Shown piece by piece: positions 23,338 through 35,482 of a stretch of 64,000 nt of DNA. The translations under genes were made by a program, and so were the position numbers. The first letter of the stretch is position 1. Each line of letters begins with the position of its first letter. Below the pieces are notes generated by a model. That model searched no databases and was not told where the DNA came from. It worked only from the letters and a program-made list of their open reading frames with translations. The stretch is from Lolium rigidum (Eukaryota > Streptophyta > Magnoliopsida > Poales > Poaceae), in NCBI RefSeq assembly GCF_022539505.1, contig NC_061509.1, forward strand, positions 209,522,254 through 209,586,253, in the 5' to 3' direction.

Positions 23338-23393
23338 AAAAACCAAACGGTATGAAGTTTGACCAGTTTGAAAAAACCAAACGGTATGAAGTT
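23338..23393 (+). repeat. Tandem micro-duplication at the E5 truncation point
   Basis: The 22-bp string starting AAAAACCAAACGG and ending GAAGTT occurs at 23338-23359 and again at 23372-23393, a period of 34 bp. Homology to Gag of the Tat family begins right after the second copy. This looks like filler made during end-joining of a deletion. Confidence 0.75.
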
Positions 23394-24163
23394 CGAAAAA
23401 CTCGAGTTCCGTCAGGATTTAAGCTACCCGACAATTTTAAAAAAATTGATGGTCTACAAGATCCTGAGGATTGGTTAGTTGATTATCTCGAGACGGTGAA
23501 GCTGATATGTGGAACCAGAGCAACAACTATGCAGAGCATCCAAGTACACTTGAGTGGAGCCGCACGATCATGGATAAAGAAGCTGCCTCCGGGGTCCATC
23601 GTCAGTTGGGATAGTTTTGAGGATATTTTTGTGAAGAATTTCCGATCCACATGCAAAAAACCCGCATCACTAGAAGAGTTGAGAGCTTGCAGACAGAAGT
23701 ATGATGAATCAATGAAAAAATACATCCAGAGGTGGAATATTATCAAACAAAATCGGCAGAGAACATATCTGACGAGAGAGCAATAGATGCGTTTGTGGCA
23801 GGAATTCGACGGAGAGATTTTGTCGAAGATTTCGGGAGAACCAACCCAAAGACAATATCAGCATTAATGGAAATAGCGAATAGGTGGGCGGATGGAGAAG
23901 ATGTTGTTCACAACAAGCGACATAGGTCGCCAGAGGAGGACCGCAGTCGAAACTTTTAAAATAGACGATGATTCCCTCGACAGTTCTCGAGTTATGATGC
24001 TCCTGGCCAAATATCGGCTGGGTTTCGAGGAAACACTGGAGGAAACAATCGAAATGATTATCAAAGGAGTAGCGAGTAGCGAGGCGACAATAGAGACGAC
24101 TCCCGTAACAATAGACAAAATAGTGGACCAAGGTTCCAGAGACCATATATATCTCCCGAGGAT
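23391..24163 (+). pseudogene. gag: E5 Gag core and C-terminal part
   Basis: The Gag core (VRKTRVPSGFKLPDNF, DWLVDYLETVKL, ARSWIKKLPPGS, FEDIFVKNF, LRACRQKYDESMKKYIQRW) runs to 23755. It then shifts frame near 23740 to SDERAIDAFVAGIRRRDFVE and again near 23950, so at least two indels split it. The encoded open frame extends upstream to 23217 only by chance. In related elements this protein forms the particle shell. Confidence 0.85.
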
Positions 24164-25255
24164 ATGATGAACGGACCGTGTCAGATGCATTTTTATCTCG
24201 ACAATAATGGGAGGAGGCAGTCAGGACATCTGCAGAAGGAATGTCGAAATTTTCAAGCAATGCTGAGATTTGCAGGGAAAGCCAATACGCAAGCAATGAA
24301 TATAAACCCCCAGGGGCCAAGGAGTGAGATCCACCTTCCGCCTCCTCCCGCAATTACGGATGCAAATCGACATCAGCTGCAAATAGCGGCAGCTCCAAAT
24401 CCACCTCCTTATATCGACACCAACGGCGCGGTCTCGATGATTCAGAAAGCTAGGCCATCTAACAGGGCTCAGAAAGTAATCTCGCGTCAAGTGTTCATGG
24501 CAGAGAAGATGCCTCCACCAACAATTGAGTACCTGAATTGGTCGGGACAGGACATTGGATTCACAATAGCGGATCACCCGCAGCAAGTTCCTCGACCAGG
24601 GCAATCAGCACTTATCCTACCAGTAGTGATAGCAGGATTCGACGTTTCTCGAGTATTCATAGATGGGGGCAGCAGTCTAAACCTTATGTATGCAGATACA
24701 TTAAGGAAGATGAACATATCCCCGGCAAACTTAAAACCAACTGACACATGTTTCCATGGTATCACACCAAACAAGCCAAGTTATCCGCTGGGGAAGATCA
24801 ATCTTGACGTTCAGTTTGGAACCCGAGAAAATTACAGGATAGTAAGGCTGGAGTTCGAAGTTGTGGATTTCCCGTCGCAATATCATGCTTTGTTGGGACA
24901 ACCAGCGTATGCCAGGTTTATGGCGGTACCACACTACACATACTTGATGTGGAGGCTACCCGGACCCAAGGGACTGATTACAGTCAAATGCAGTTTCGCG
25001 TTAGCTGATAAATGCGATAAGGATTTTCATCGACTGTCAGAAACTTTCGGAATGCAAGCCGAGTATGTGGCGTCAAGGCTAACAACTGACTATGATGTGT
25101 TGCCAGATGTAGGAAGGCCACTCAGCGAGCCAACCTTTAAAACTACCAAGGATTCTAAGGACGTACCGATTCACGATAGATCCCAAGAAAACAACGTCCA
25201 TTGCAGCAAACATGGACCTCGCATAGGAAAGCGCGCTCGTCGAGTTCCTCCGTGA
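24164..25255 (+). CDS. E5 zinc-knuckle-like motif and aspartic protease
   Basis: A 363-aa frame. Near the start is a Cys/His-spaced motif (CQMHF...SGHLQKEC, residues 6-28), then a proline-rich linker and a conserved KVISRQVFMAEKMPPP block. The retropepsin core FIDGGSSLNLMY lies at about residue 166, with the flap region GKINLDVQFGTRENYRI near 207. The C-terminal linker matches E2. The protease would cleave the Gag-Pol precursor. The frame ends 35 bases before the RT frame opens, so one frame change separates them. Confidence 0.85.
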   Translation: MMNGPCQMHFYLDNNGRRQSGHLQKECRNFQAMLRFAGKANTQAMNINPQGPRSEIHLPPPPAITDANRHQLQIAAAPNPPPYIDTNGAVSMIQKARPSNRAQKVISRQVFMAEKMPPPTIEYLNWSGQDIGFTIADHPQQVPRPGQSALILPVVIAGFDVSRVFIDGGSSLNLMYADTLRKMNISPANLKPTDTCFHGITPNKPSYPLGKINLDVQFGTRENYRIVRLEFEVVDFPSQYHALLGQPAYARFMAVPHYTYLMWRLPGPKGLITVKCSFALADKCDKDFHRLSETFGMQAEYVASRLTTDYDVLPDVGRPLSEPTFKTTKDSKDVPIHDRSQENNVHCSKHGPRIGKRARRVPP

Positions 25256-25289
25256 GCACTGGAAAATCTTCGCATGGTGTCCAGCTGAC

Positions 25290-26473
25290 ATGCCAGGAGT
25301 ACCCAGGGAACTTGCCGAGCGCCACCTAAACTTGGATCCAGTAGCGAGACCAATTAAACAACATTTGCGGCATTTTTCGGAACCAAACCGCAAAGCCATG
25401 CTGTCAGAGATTGATCGACTTAGAGAAGCTGGTTTTATCAAAGAGTTACATACAGAAGCCACGTGGGTAGCTAACCCAGTGCTGGTTCCGAAGAAAAACA
25501 CGAAAGTCCTTCGCATGTGTGTCGACTTCACGTGTCTCAATAAACACTGTCCAAAGGATCACTTTCCCCTCCCAAGGATCGATCAAATTATCGACTCCAC
25601 GGCAGGATGTGAACGTCTTTCCTTCCTAGATGCATATTCTGGTTATAACCAGATCAGACTAAAAGAAGATGACGAGGTCAAAACAGCGTTTATAACACCT
25701 TATGGCGTGTTCTACTACAGAACAATGCCTTTTGGTCTGAAAAATGTGGGAGCAACATATCAGCGGATGATGAAGAAGTGTCTTGCAACATATATTGGCA
25801 AAAACGTACAAGTGTACATCGACGATGTCGTTATAACAACAAAAAAGGGGTCAATATTGATCGAGGATCTGAAGGAAACTTTCGATAACCTTGACAAGTT
25901 CCGCCTCAAGCTGAACCCGACAAAGTGCTCCTTTGGCGTTCCTGCGGGAGAACTTCTCGGGTTCCTAGTTTCCGCAAGAGGAATTAAAGCTAATCCAGAG
26001 AAAATTCAAGCTATCGTAACAATGAGAAAGCCAACAAAGTTGAAAGAAATACAACAGCTGACTGGGCGAGTCGCAGCTTTAAGCAGATTCATCGCCAGGC
26101 TAGGGGAAAAGGCGTTACCATTTTGCGCTTTGATCAAACAAGGAGAGAAGTTCCAGTGGAATGAAGAAGCAGACAGAGCTTTCGAAGATCTCAAAAGAAT
26201 AATCTCGACACCACCAATCTTGGTGGCGCCTAAGGAGAATGAGCCTCTCTTGTTATATATTGCAGCCACACCTCAGGTGGTCAGCACAATACTCGTAGTC
26301 AAAAGAGAGGAAGAAGAAAAACTCCATGGAGTACAAAGACCGGTATATTTCATCAGTGAAGTTTTGTCACCCTCGAAACAGCGGTATCCGCAATACCAAA
26401 AGCTAGCATATGGAGTGTTTACAACCGCAAGAAAACTGCGACACTATTTTTCGGCGCATCCGATAATAGTGGT
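25290..26473 (+). CDS. pol: E5 reverse transcriptase and first RNase H-like domain, interrupted by E6
   Basis: RT domains in order: WVANPVLVPKKN, MCVDFTCLNKHCPKDHFPLP, LDAYSGYNQI, TPYGVFYYRTMPFGL and the catalytic VYIDDVV (Asp pair near residues 177-178). Then come the thumb (LNPTKCSFGVPAGELLGFLV), the connection (LTGRVAALSRFIARLGEKAL), and the first RNase H-like domain (RPVYFISEVLSPSKQRYPQ, AHPIIVV). At 26474 the E6 LTR begins. The frame runs on to 26606, adding LTR-encoded residues that do not belong to Pol. Pol resumes in the same frame at 34612. Confidence 0.93.
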
Positions 26474-28064
26474 TGATGGCGTGTATTTCACACGTTCGTT
26501 GGGAACCCCAAGAGGAAGGTATGATGCGCACAGCAGCAAGTTTTCCCTCAGAAAGAAACCAAGGTTTATCGAACCAGGAGGAGCCAAGAAGCACGTTGAA
26601 GGTTGATGGCGGCGGGATGTAGTGCGGCGCAACACCAGGGATTACGGCGCCAACGTGGAACCTGCACAACACAACCAAAGTACTTTGCCCCAACGAAACA
26701 GTGAGGTTGTCAATCTCACCGGCTTGCTGTAACAAAGGATTAACCGTATTGTGTGGAAGATGATTGTTTGCAGAAAACAGATAAAACAAGTATTGCGACA
26801 GATTTGTATTTCGGTATTAAAGAATGGACCGGGGTCCACGAGTTCGATAGAGGTGTCTCTCCCATAAGATAAAAGCATGTTGGGTGAACAAATTACGGTC
26901 GGGCAATTGACAAATAGAGAGGGCATAACAATGCACATACATGTCATGATAAGTATAGTGAGATTTAATTGGGCATTACGACAAAGTACATAGACCACCA
27001 TCCAACTGCATCTATGCCTAAAAAGTTCACCTTCAGGTTATCATCCGAACCCCTTCCAGTATTAAGTTGCAAAGCAACAGACAATTGCATTAAGTATGGT
27101 GCGTAATGTAATCAACAACTACATCCTCGGACATAGCGCCAATGTTGTATCCCTAGTGGCAACGAGCACAACACAACCTTAGAAATTTCCGTCACTTGTC
27201 CCAGGTGTCAATGCGAGGCATGAACCCACTATCGAGCATAAATACTCCCTCTTGGAGTTAAAAGTAAAAACTTGGCCGGAGCCTCTACTAGTAACGGAGA
27301 GCATGCAAGATCATAAACAACACATATGTAATAACTTGATAATTAACATAACATGGTATTCTCTATCCATCGGATCCCGACAAACACAACATAGAGTATT
27401 ACGGATAGATGATCTTGATCATGTTAGGCAGCTCACAAGATCCAACAATGAAGCACAATGAGGAGAAGACAACCATCTAGCTACTGCTATGGACCCATAG
27501 TCCAGGGGTGAACTACTCACTCATCACTCCGGAGGCGACCATGGCGGTGTAGAGTCCTCCGGGAGATGAATCCCCTCTCCGGCGGGGTGCCGGAGGAGAT
27601 CTCCGGAATCCCCCGAGATGGGATCGGCGGCGGCGGTGTCTCCGGAAGGTTTTCCGTATCGTGGTTTTTCGCATCGGGGTTTTCGCGACGGAGGCTTTAA
27701 GTAGGCGGAAGGGCGAGTCGGGGGCCGACGAGGGGCCCACACCACGGGCGGCGCGGGCCCCCTTGGCCGCGCCGCCATGTGGTGTCGCCACCACGTGGCC
27801 CCACTTCGTATGCTCTTCGGTCTTCGGAAGGTTCGTGGCAAAATAGGACCCCGGGACTTGATTTCGTCCAATTCCGAGAATATTTCGTTACTAGGATTTC
27901 GAAACCAAAAACAGCAGAACAACGAAGCGGCACTTCGGCATCTTGTTAATAGGTTAATTCCGGAAAATGCACGAATATGACATAAAGTGTGCATAAAACA
28001 TGTAGGTATCATCAATAATATGGCATAGAACATAAGAAATTATCGATACGTCGGAGACGTATCA
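26474..28064 (-). repeat. E6 3' LTR
   Basis: The minus strand reads TGATACGTCTCCGACG ... ACACGCCATCA. The near-perfect hairpin arms ACACCACGGGCGGCGCGG (27739-27756) and CCGCGCCGCCATGTGGTGT (27767-27785) lie next to a TATA-like CTACTTAAAG (27704-27695). Open frames here, such as 27524-28033, are incidental. Confidence 0.94.
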
Positions 28065-30622
28065 GCATCCCCAAGCTTAGTTCTGCTCGTCCCGAGCAGG
28101 TAAAACGATAACAAAGATAATTTCTGAAGTGAAATGCCATCATAACCTTGATCATACTATTTGTAAACATATGTAGTGGATGCAGCGATCAAAACAATGG
28201 TAATGACATGAGTAAACAAGTGAATCATAAGGCAAAGACTTTTCATGAATAGTACTTCAAGACAAGCATCAATAAGTCTTGCATAAGAGTTAACTCATAA
28301 AGCAATAAATCAAAGTAAAGGCATTGAAGCAACACAAAGGAAGATTAAGTTTCAGCGGTTGCTTTCAACTTGTAACATGTATATCTCATGGATAATTGTC
28401 AACATAGAGTAATATAACAAGTACAATATGCAAGTATGTAGGAATCAATACACGGTTCACACAAGTGTTTGCTTCTTGAGGTGGAGAGAGATAGGTGAAC
28501 TGACTCAACATAAAAGTAAAAGAATGGTCCTTCAAAGAGGAAAGCATCGATTGCTATATTTGTGCTAGAGCTTTTATTTTGAAAACATGAAATAATTTTG
28601 TCAACGGTAGTAATAAAGCATATGAGTTATGAAAGTTATATCTTACAAGTTGCAAGCCTCATGCATAGTATACTAATAGTGCCCGCACCTTGTCCTAATT
28701 AGCTTGGACTACCGGATCTTTGCAATGCACATGTTTTAACCAAGTGTCACAATGGGGTACTTCCATGCTGCCTGTACAAAGGTCTAAGGAGAAAGCTCGC
28801 ATTTTGGATTTCTCGCTTTTGATTATTCTCAACTTAGACATCCATACCGGGACAACATGGACAACAGATAATGGACACCTTTTTAATGCATAAGCATGTG
28901 GCAACAATTATTATTCTCATATGAGATTGAGGATATATGTCCAAAACTGAAACTTCCACCATGATTCATGGTTTTAGTTAGCGGCGCAATGTTCTTCTCT
29001 AACAATATGCATGCTCCAACCATTAAGGTGGTAGATCTCTCTTACTTCAGACAAGACGGACATGCATAGCAACTCACATGATATTTAACAAAGAATAGTT
29101 GATGGCGTCCCCAGAAGCATGGTTATCGCACAACAAGCAACTTAATAAGAGATAAAATGCATAAGTACATATTCAATACCACAATAGTTTTTAAGCTATT
29201 TGTCCCATGAGCTATATATTGCAAAGGTGAATGATGGAATTTTAAAGGTAGCACTCAAGCAATTTACTTTGGAATGGCGGAGAAATACCATGTAGTAGGT
29301 AGGTATGGTGGACACAAATGGCATAGTGGTTGGCTCAAGTATTTGGATGCATGAGAAGTATTCCCTCTCGATACAAGGTTTAGGCTAGCAAGGTTATTTG
29401 AAACAAACACAAGGATGAACGGTGCAGCAAAACTCACATAAAAGACATATTGTAAACATCATAAGGCTCTACACCGTCTTCCTTGTTGTTCAAAACTCAA
29501 TACTAGATGTTATCTAGACTCTAGAGAAACCAAATATGCAAACCAAATTAGCAAGCTCTAAGTATTTCTTCATTAATGGGTGCAAAGTATATGATGCAAG
29601 AGCTTAAACATGAGCACAACAATTGCCAAGTATCAAATTATCCAAGACATTTTAGAGTTACTACATGTAGCATTTTCCAATTCCAACCATATAACAATTT
29701 AACGAAGAAGAAACTTCGCCATGAATACTATGAGTAGAGCCTAAGGACATACTTGTCCATATGCTACAGCGGAGCATGTCTCTCTCCCATAAAGTGAATG
29801 CTAGGATCCATTTTATTCAAACAAAACAAAAACAAAAAACAACTGACGCTCCAAGCAAAGTGCATAAGATGTGACGGAATAAAAATATAGTTTCAGGGGA
29901 GGAACCTGATAATGTTGTCGATGAAGAAGGGGATGCCTTGGGCATCCCCAAGCTTAGACGCTTGAGTCTTCTTATAATATGCAGGGGTGAACCACTGGGG
30001 CATCTCCAAGCTTAGAGCTTTCACTCTCCTTGATCATATTGCATCATACTCCTCTCTTGATCCTTGAAAACTTCCTCCACACCAAACGGAACAACTCATT
30101 AGAGGGTTAGTGCATAATAAAAATTCACATGTTCAGAGGTGACACAATCATTCTTAACACTTCTGGACATTGCATAAAGCTACTGGAAATTAATGGATCA
30201 AAGAAATTCATTCAACATAGCAAAAGAGGCAATGCGAAATAAAAGACAGAATCTGTCAAAACAGAACAGTCCGTAAAGATGGATTTTATTAGGCCACCAG
30301 ACTTGCTCAAACGAAAATGCCCAAATTTAATGAAAGTTGCGCACATATCTGAGGATCACGCACGTAAATTGGCTTAATTTTCTGAGCTACCTACAGGGAG
30401 ATAGACCCATATTCGTGACAGCAAAGAAATCTGGAACTGCGCAGTAATCCAAATCTAGTACTTACTTTACTATCAAAGACTTTACTTGGCACAACAAAAC
30501 ATAAAACTAAGATAAGGAGAGGTTGCTACAGTAGTAAACAACTTCCAAGACACAAATATAAAACAAAAATACTGTAGTAAAAACATGGGTTGTCTCCCAT
30601 AAGCGCTTTTCTTTAACGCCTT
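28065..30622 (-). other. E6 3' internal non-coding region
   Basis: Homologous to the same region of E1, E3 and E8. The polypurine tract is at 28065-28078. Internal copies lie at 29942-29955 (exact) and 30000-30013 (one mismatch). No gene. Confidence 0.8.
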
Positions 30623-32749
30623 TCAGCTAGGCGCAGAAAGTGTATCTAAAGTAACATCAAGAGACGAAGCATCAACATCATAATTTGTTCTAATAATAGA
30701 ATCATAAGGTAACTTCATTCTCTTTCTAGGGAAGTGTTCCATACCTTTCTTGAGAGGAAATTGATATTTAATATTACCTTCCTTCATATCAATAGTAGCA
30801 CCAACGGTTCGAAGAAAAGGTCTTCCCAATATAATGGGGCAAGATGCATTGCATTCAATATCCAAGGTAACAAAATCAACGGGGACAAGGTTATTGTTAA
30901 CCATAATATGAACATTATCAACTCTCCCCAAAGGTTTCTTTTTAGCATTATCAGCGAGATTAACATCCAGATAACAGTTTTTCAATGGTGGAAAGTCAAG
31001 CATATCATAGACTTTCTTAGGCATAACAGAAATACTTGCACCAAGATCACATAAAGCATTACAATCAAAATCTTTGACCCTCATTTTAATGATGGGCTCC
31101 CAACCACCTTCTAGCTTTCTAGGAATAGAAGTTTCAAATTTTAGTTTCTCTTCTCTAGCTTTTATGAGAGCATTTGTAATATGTTTTGTGAAAGCCAAAT
31201 TTATAGCGCTAGCATTAGGACTTTTAGCAAGTTTTTGTAAGAACTTTATAACTTCAGAGATGTGGCAATCATCAAAATCTAAATCATTACAATCTAAAGC
31301 AATGGGATTATCATCCCCAAGGTTGGAAAAAATTTCAGCAGTTTTATCACAAGGAGTTTCATCAGTTTTAGCAGTTTCAGGTAATTTTGCGCGCTTTGCA
31401 CTAGGAGTAGAAGCATTGCCAACACCAATTATTTTACCATTGATAGTAGGAGGTGTAGCAACATGTGAATCATTAGCATTGCTAGTGGTGGTAATAGTCC
31501 AAACTTTAGCTACATTTTTATCTTTAGCTAGTTTTTCATTTTCTTCTCTATCCCACCTAGCACGCAGTTCAGCCATTAATCTTATATTCTCATTAATTCT
31601 AACTTGGATGGCATTTGCTGTAGTAGCAATTTTACTTTCAATATCCTCAGGTTTAGCAGCCATTTTATTAATTAAAGAAGATTGTGACGTAGACATGTAT
31701 GAGATTCGGGTTTCAGCATTTGCAAGTTTAGTTTGCAACCCAGAAATCTCCATATTCAGATTTTCAAGTTGATTTCCTATATTCTTCAACAAGGTAGATT
31801 GTTCATTCATAGTTTTAGTAAACAATTTATTTTGCTCATATTGTGATTGCATAACGCTCTTGGTGGATCTTTCAATTTCTAACATCTTTTCCTCATTAGG
31901 TGAAACATATCTACCATAAGAATTACCATTAGCAGGATATGGCCTAGAATTTTGAGCAACCAATGAAGCTAACGGAACATTATTAGGATCAACATTAGTC
32001 CTACCATTCACAAGCATAGACATAATAGCATCAATCTTATCACTCAAGGAAGAGGTTTCTTCAACAGAATTTACCTTCTTACCTTGTGGAGCTCTTTCCG
32101 TGTGCCATTCAGAGTAATTAACCATCATATTATCAAGAAGCTTTGTTGCTTCACCAAGAGGGATGGACATAAAGATACCTCCAGCAGCTGAATCCAATAA
32201 ATTCCGCGAAGAAAAATTTAGTCCTGCATAGAAGGTTTGGATGATCATCCAAGTAGTCAGTCCATGGGTTGGGCAATTTTTAACCAAAGATTTCATTCTT
32301 TCCCAATCTTGAGCAACATGTTCATTATCCAATTGTTTAAAATTCATTATTCTACTCCTCAAAGATATAATTTTAGCAGGGGATAATATCTACCAATAAA
32401 AGCATCCTTGCATTTAGTCCAGGAATCAATACTATTCTTAGGCGAGAGATAGCAACCAATCTTTAGCTCTTCCTCTTAATGAGAAAGGAAACAATTTTAA
32501 TTTTATAATGTCACCATCTACATCTTTATACTTTTGCATTTCACATAGTTCAACAAAATTATTGAGATGGGCAGCAGCATCATCAGAACTAACATCATAA
32601 AATTGCTCTCGCATAACAAGATTCAGTAAATCAGGTTTAATTTCAAAGAATTCTGCTGTAGTAGCAGGTGGAGAAATAGGTGTGCATAAGAAATCATTAT
32701 TATTTGTGCTAGTGAAGTCACACAACTTAGTATTTTCAGGGTTGGCCAT
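30623..32749 (-). pseudogene. gag: E6 Gag-protease, near-intact with two frame changes
   Basis: Translation starts at the ATG near 32749 (MANPENTKLCDFTSTNNNDF), 257 bases inside the 5' LTR. The N-terminal Gag ends at 32438 by a frame change where E6 has CTCG against CTG in E1. A one-base loss near 32380 restores the frame, and 579 residues then run to 30623. Gag core motifs match E1. The middle (near 31640-31960) is a different, coiled-coil-like module from that of E1 and E8. The protease active site CDLGASISVMPK lies near residue 437, followed by CPIILGRPFLRTVGA. The frame ends without any RT. Confidence 0.88.
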
Positions 32750-33006
32750 TTTAGCAGTAGTAAATAAAGCAAACTAGATAAAGTAAATGCAAGTAAACTA
32801 ATTTTTTTTGTGTTTTTAATATAACAAACAAGATAGTAAATAAAGTAAAGCTAGCAACTAATTTTTTTGTGTTTTGATATAAGTGCAGCAAACAAAGTAG
32901 TAAATAAAATAAAGCAAGACAAAAACAAAGTAAAGAGATTGAGAAGTGGAGACTCCCCTTGCAGGCGTGTCTTGATCTCCCCGGCAACGGCGCCAGAAAA
33001 TATGCT
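32750..33006 (-). other. E6 leader with primer binding site
   Basis: The minus-strand PBS TGGCGCCGTTGCCGGGGA (32995-32978) is the exact complement of a plant tRNA-Asp 3' end, 11 bases inside the 5' LTR. The rest is an A/T-rich untranslated leader with a duplicated CAAAACACAAAAAAATTAG-like stretch. Confidence 0.88.
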
Positions 33007-34606
33007 TGATGGCGTGTATTTCACACGTTCGTTGGGAACCCCAAGAGGAAGGTATGATGCGCACAGCAGCAAGTTTTCCCTCAGAAAGAAACCAAGGTTT
33101 ATCGAACCAGGAGGAGCCAAGAAGCACGTTGAAGGTTGATGGCGGCGGGATGTAGTGCGGCGCAACACCAGGGATTCCGGCGCCAACGTGGAACCTGCAC
33201 AACACAACCAAAGTACTTTGCCCCAACGAAACAGTGAGGTTGTCAATCTCACCGGCTTGCTGTAACAAAGGATTAACCGTATTGTGTGGAAGATGATTGT
33301 TTGCAGAGAAAACGAGTAAAACAAGTATTGCGGCAGATTTGTATTTCGGTATTAAAGAATAGACCGGGGTCCACAGTTCACTAGAAGTGTCTCTCCCATA
33401 AGATAAAAGCATGTTGGGTGAACAAATTACAGTCGGGCAATTGACAAATAGAGAGGGCATAACAATGCACATACATGTCATGATAAGTATAGTGAGATTT
33501 AATTGGGCATTACGACAAAGTACATAGACCGCCATCCAAGCTGCATCTATGCCTAAAAAGTCCACCTTCGAGGTTATCATCCGAACCCCTTCCGGTATTA
33601 AGTTGCAAAGCAACGGACAAGCTGCATTAAGTATGGTGCGTAATGTAATCAACAACTACATCCTCGAACATAGCGCCAATGTTTTATCCCTAGTGGCAAC
33701 AGCACAACACAACCTTAGAACTTTCGTCACTTGTCCCAGGTGTCAATGCAGGCATGAACCCACTATCGAGCATAAATACTCCCTCTTGGAGTTAAAAGCA
33801 AAAACTTGGCCAGAGCCTCTACTAGTAATGGAGAGCATGCAAGATCATAAACAACACATATGTAATAACTTGATAATTAACATAACATGGTATTCTCTAT
33901 CCATCGGATCCCGACAAACACAACATAGAGTATTACGGATAGATGATCTTGATCATGTTAGGCAGCTCACAAGATCCAACAATGAAGCACAATGAGGAGA
34001 AGACAACCATCTAGCTACTGCTATGGACCCATAGTCCAGGGGTGAACTACTCACTCATCACTCCGGAGGCGACCATGGCGGTGTAGAGTCCTCCGGGAGA
34101 TGAATCCCCTCTCCGGCAGGGTGCCGGAGGAGATCTCCGAGAATCCCCCGAGATGGGATCGGCGGCGGCGGCGTCTGCTGGAAGGTTTTCCGTATCGTGG
34201 TTTTTCGCATCAGGGTTTTCGCGACGGAGGCTTTAAGTAGGCGGAAGGGCAGAGTCGGGGGGCTGACGAGGGGCCCACACCACAGGGCGGCGCGGGCCCC
34301 CCTTGGCCGCGCCGCCATGTGGTGTCGCCACCTCGTGGCCCCACTTCGTATGCTCTTCGGTCTTCTGGAAGGTTCGTGGCAAAATAGGACCCTGGGACTT
34401 GATTTCGTCCAATTCCGAGAATATTTCGTTACTAGGATTTCGAAACCAAAAACAGCAGAAAACAGCAATCGGCACTTCGGCATCTTGTTAATAGGTTAGT
34501 TCCAGAAAATGCACGAATATGACATAAAGTGTGCATAAAACATGTAGGTATCATCAATAATATGGCATAGAACATAAGAAATTATCGATACGTCGAAGAC
34601 GTATCA
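33007..34606 (-). repeat. E6 5' LTR
   Basis: A 1600-bp LTR with the same ends as the 3' copy. The two LTRs differ by scattered substitutions and many one-base differences at CAG/CTG sites. It is followed outside by GTGGT and the resumed E5 pol frame. Confidence 0.95.
34232..34326 (-). promoter_or_regulatory. E6 5' LTR core promoter: hairpin and TATA-like box
   Basis: On the minus strand, arms around 34271-34326 (ACACCACAGGGCGGCGCGG and the CCGCGCCGCCATGTGGTGT partner) precede CTACTTAAAG (34240-34231) by about 30 bases. Confidence 0.6.
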
Positions 34607-34611
34607 GTGGT

Positions 34612-35482
34612 CAATGAGGCACCTTTATCCAATATATTAAACAATCCAGAGGCTACGGGTCGTGTCTCCCTTTGGGGAATAGAGCTTTCCCCTCGGGATA
34701 TCACATACGAAAAAAGAAAAGCAATAAAGTCGCAGATCTTACCAGATTTCATTGCAAAGTGGATGGAGCTACAAAATACGGGACCTCCGGATTTATCGAG
34801 AACCTGGACTATGAACTTCGACGGGTCCAAGATATTAGAGGGAGCTGGAGCAGGCGTGATACTAATATCACCTCAAGGCGACAAGTTGAAGTATGTTTTA
34901 CGGATGACGTTTCCAAATGCGTCTAACAATGAAGCAGAATACGAAGCACTTATACATGGGATGAAGATGGCGAAAGCTTGTGGCGCCACTCGATTAAAAA
35001 TCTTCGGCGATTCACAATTGGTGGCTCAACAAGTCATGAATCAATGCGACGCAGTCAATGATAGTATGATAGCATACGAAGAAGTGTATAATGAGCTTGA
35101 GAAGCTGTTTGACGGGTGCGAGGTAAACCACATCAGCAGGCTGAGCAAGGATGAAGCCGATGTTCTTGCAAACATTGGGTCGCAATGTCTCGCAATACCA
35201 CCTGGCGTGTTTTGGGAAGAGATAGCTGAAAGATCAACCAAGGCGAAGAAACAACAGAAGAAGGAGAAGGATGAGAAATCATCGGGGGCTAAAGAAGTAC
35301 CATCGGAAGAAGAGAAGGAACCTAAGGTAATAATGATGATACAAATTCCATGGATGCAGGCGTACATAGCATATATTTCGAGAAACGAACTACCCGATGA
35401 TCCCGTTGAAGCAAGGCGAGTTATCAGGCGATCTAAAGCCTTTACTGTGGTCAAAGGAGAGCAGTATAAACGAAGTATTTAG
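34612..35482 (+). CDS. E5 second RNase H domain
   Basis: Resumes Pol immediately after the E6 target duplication. A linker (NEAPLSNILNNPEATGRV...) leads to an RNase H fold with all four acidic residues in order: FDGS, NNEAEYEAL, FGDSQLV and KDEADVLA. This extra RNase H after the first, degenerate one is a hallmark of the Tat lineage. A Lys/Glu-rich spacer follows (KAKKQQKKEKDEK). The frame stops at TAG (35480-35482), which is in frame with the integrase beyond, so it is a nonsense mutation rather than the natural end. Confidence 0.9.

Larger units (their letters stand above)
26474..34606 (-). mobile_element. E6: complete Athila-lineage non-autonomous element inside E5 pol
   Basis: An 8133-bp minus-strand element with LTRs of 1591 bp (26474-28064) and 1600 bp (33007-34606). 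The target duplication is GTGGT (26469-26473 and 34607-34611). It has an exact tRNA-Asp-type primer site, Gag-protease and a polypurine tract, but no RT, RNase H or integrase. The insertion splits E5 between the two RNase H-like domains. Confidence 0.96.

Noticed and set aside
30734..31772. Plus-strand frames (106 and 232 aa) across the E6 Gag-protease
   Set aside because: Complement shadows of the minus-strand coding region; the same shadow pattern is seen opposite E1 and E8.
32978..32995. tRNA-Asp similarity, considered as a tRNA gene
   Set aside because: Only the 18-nt 3'-end complement is present, next to an LTR. It is a primer binding site, not a tRNA.
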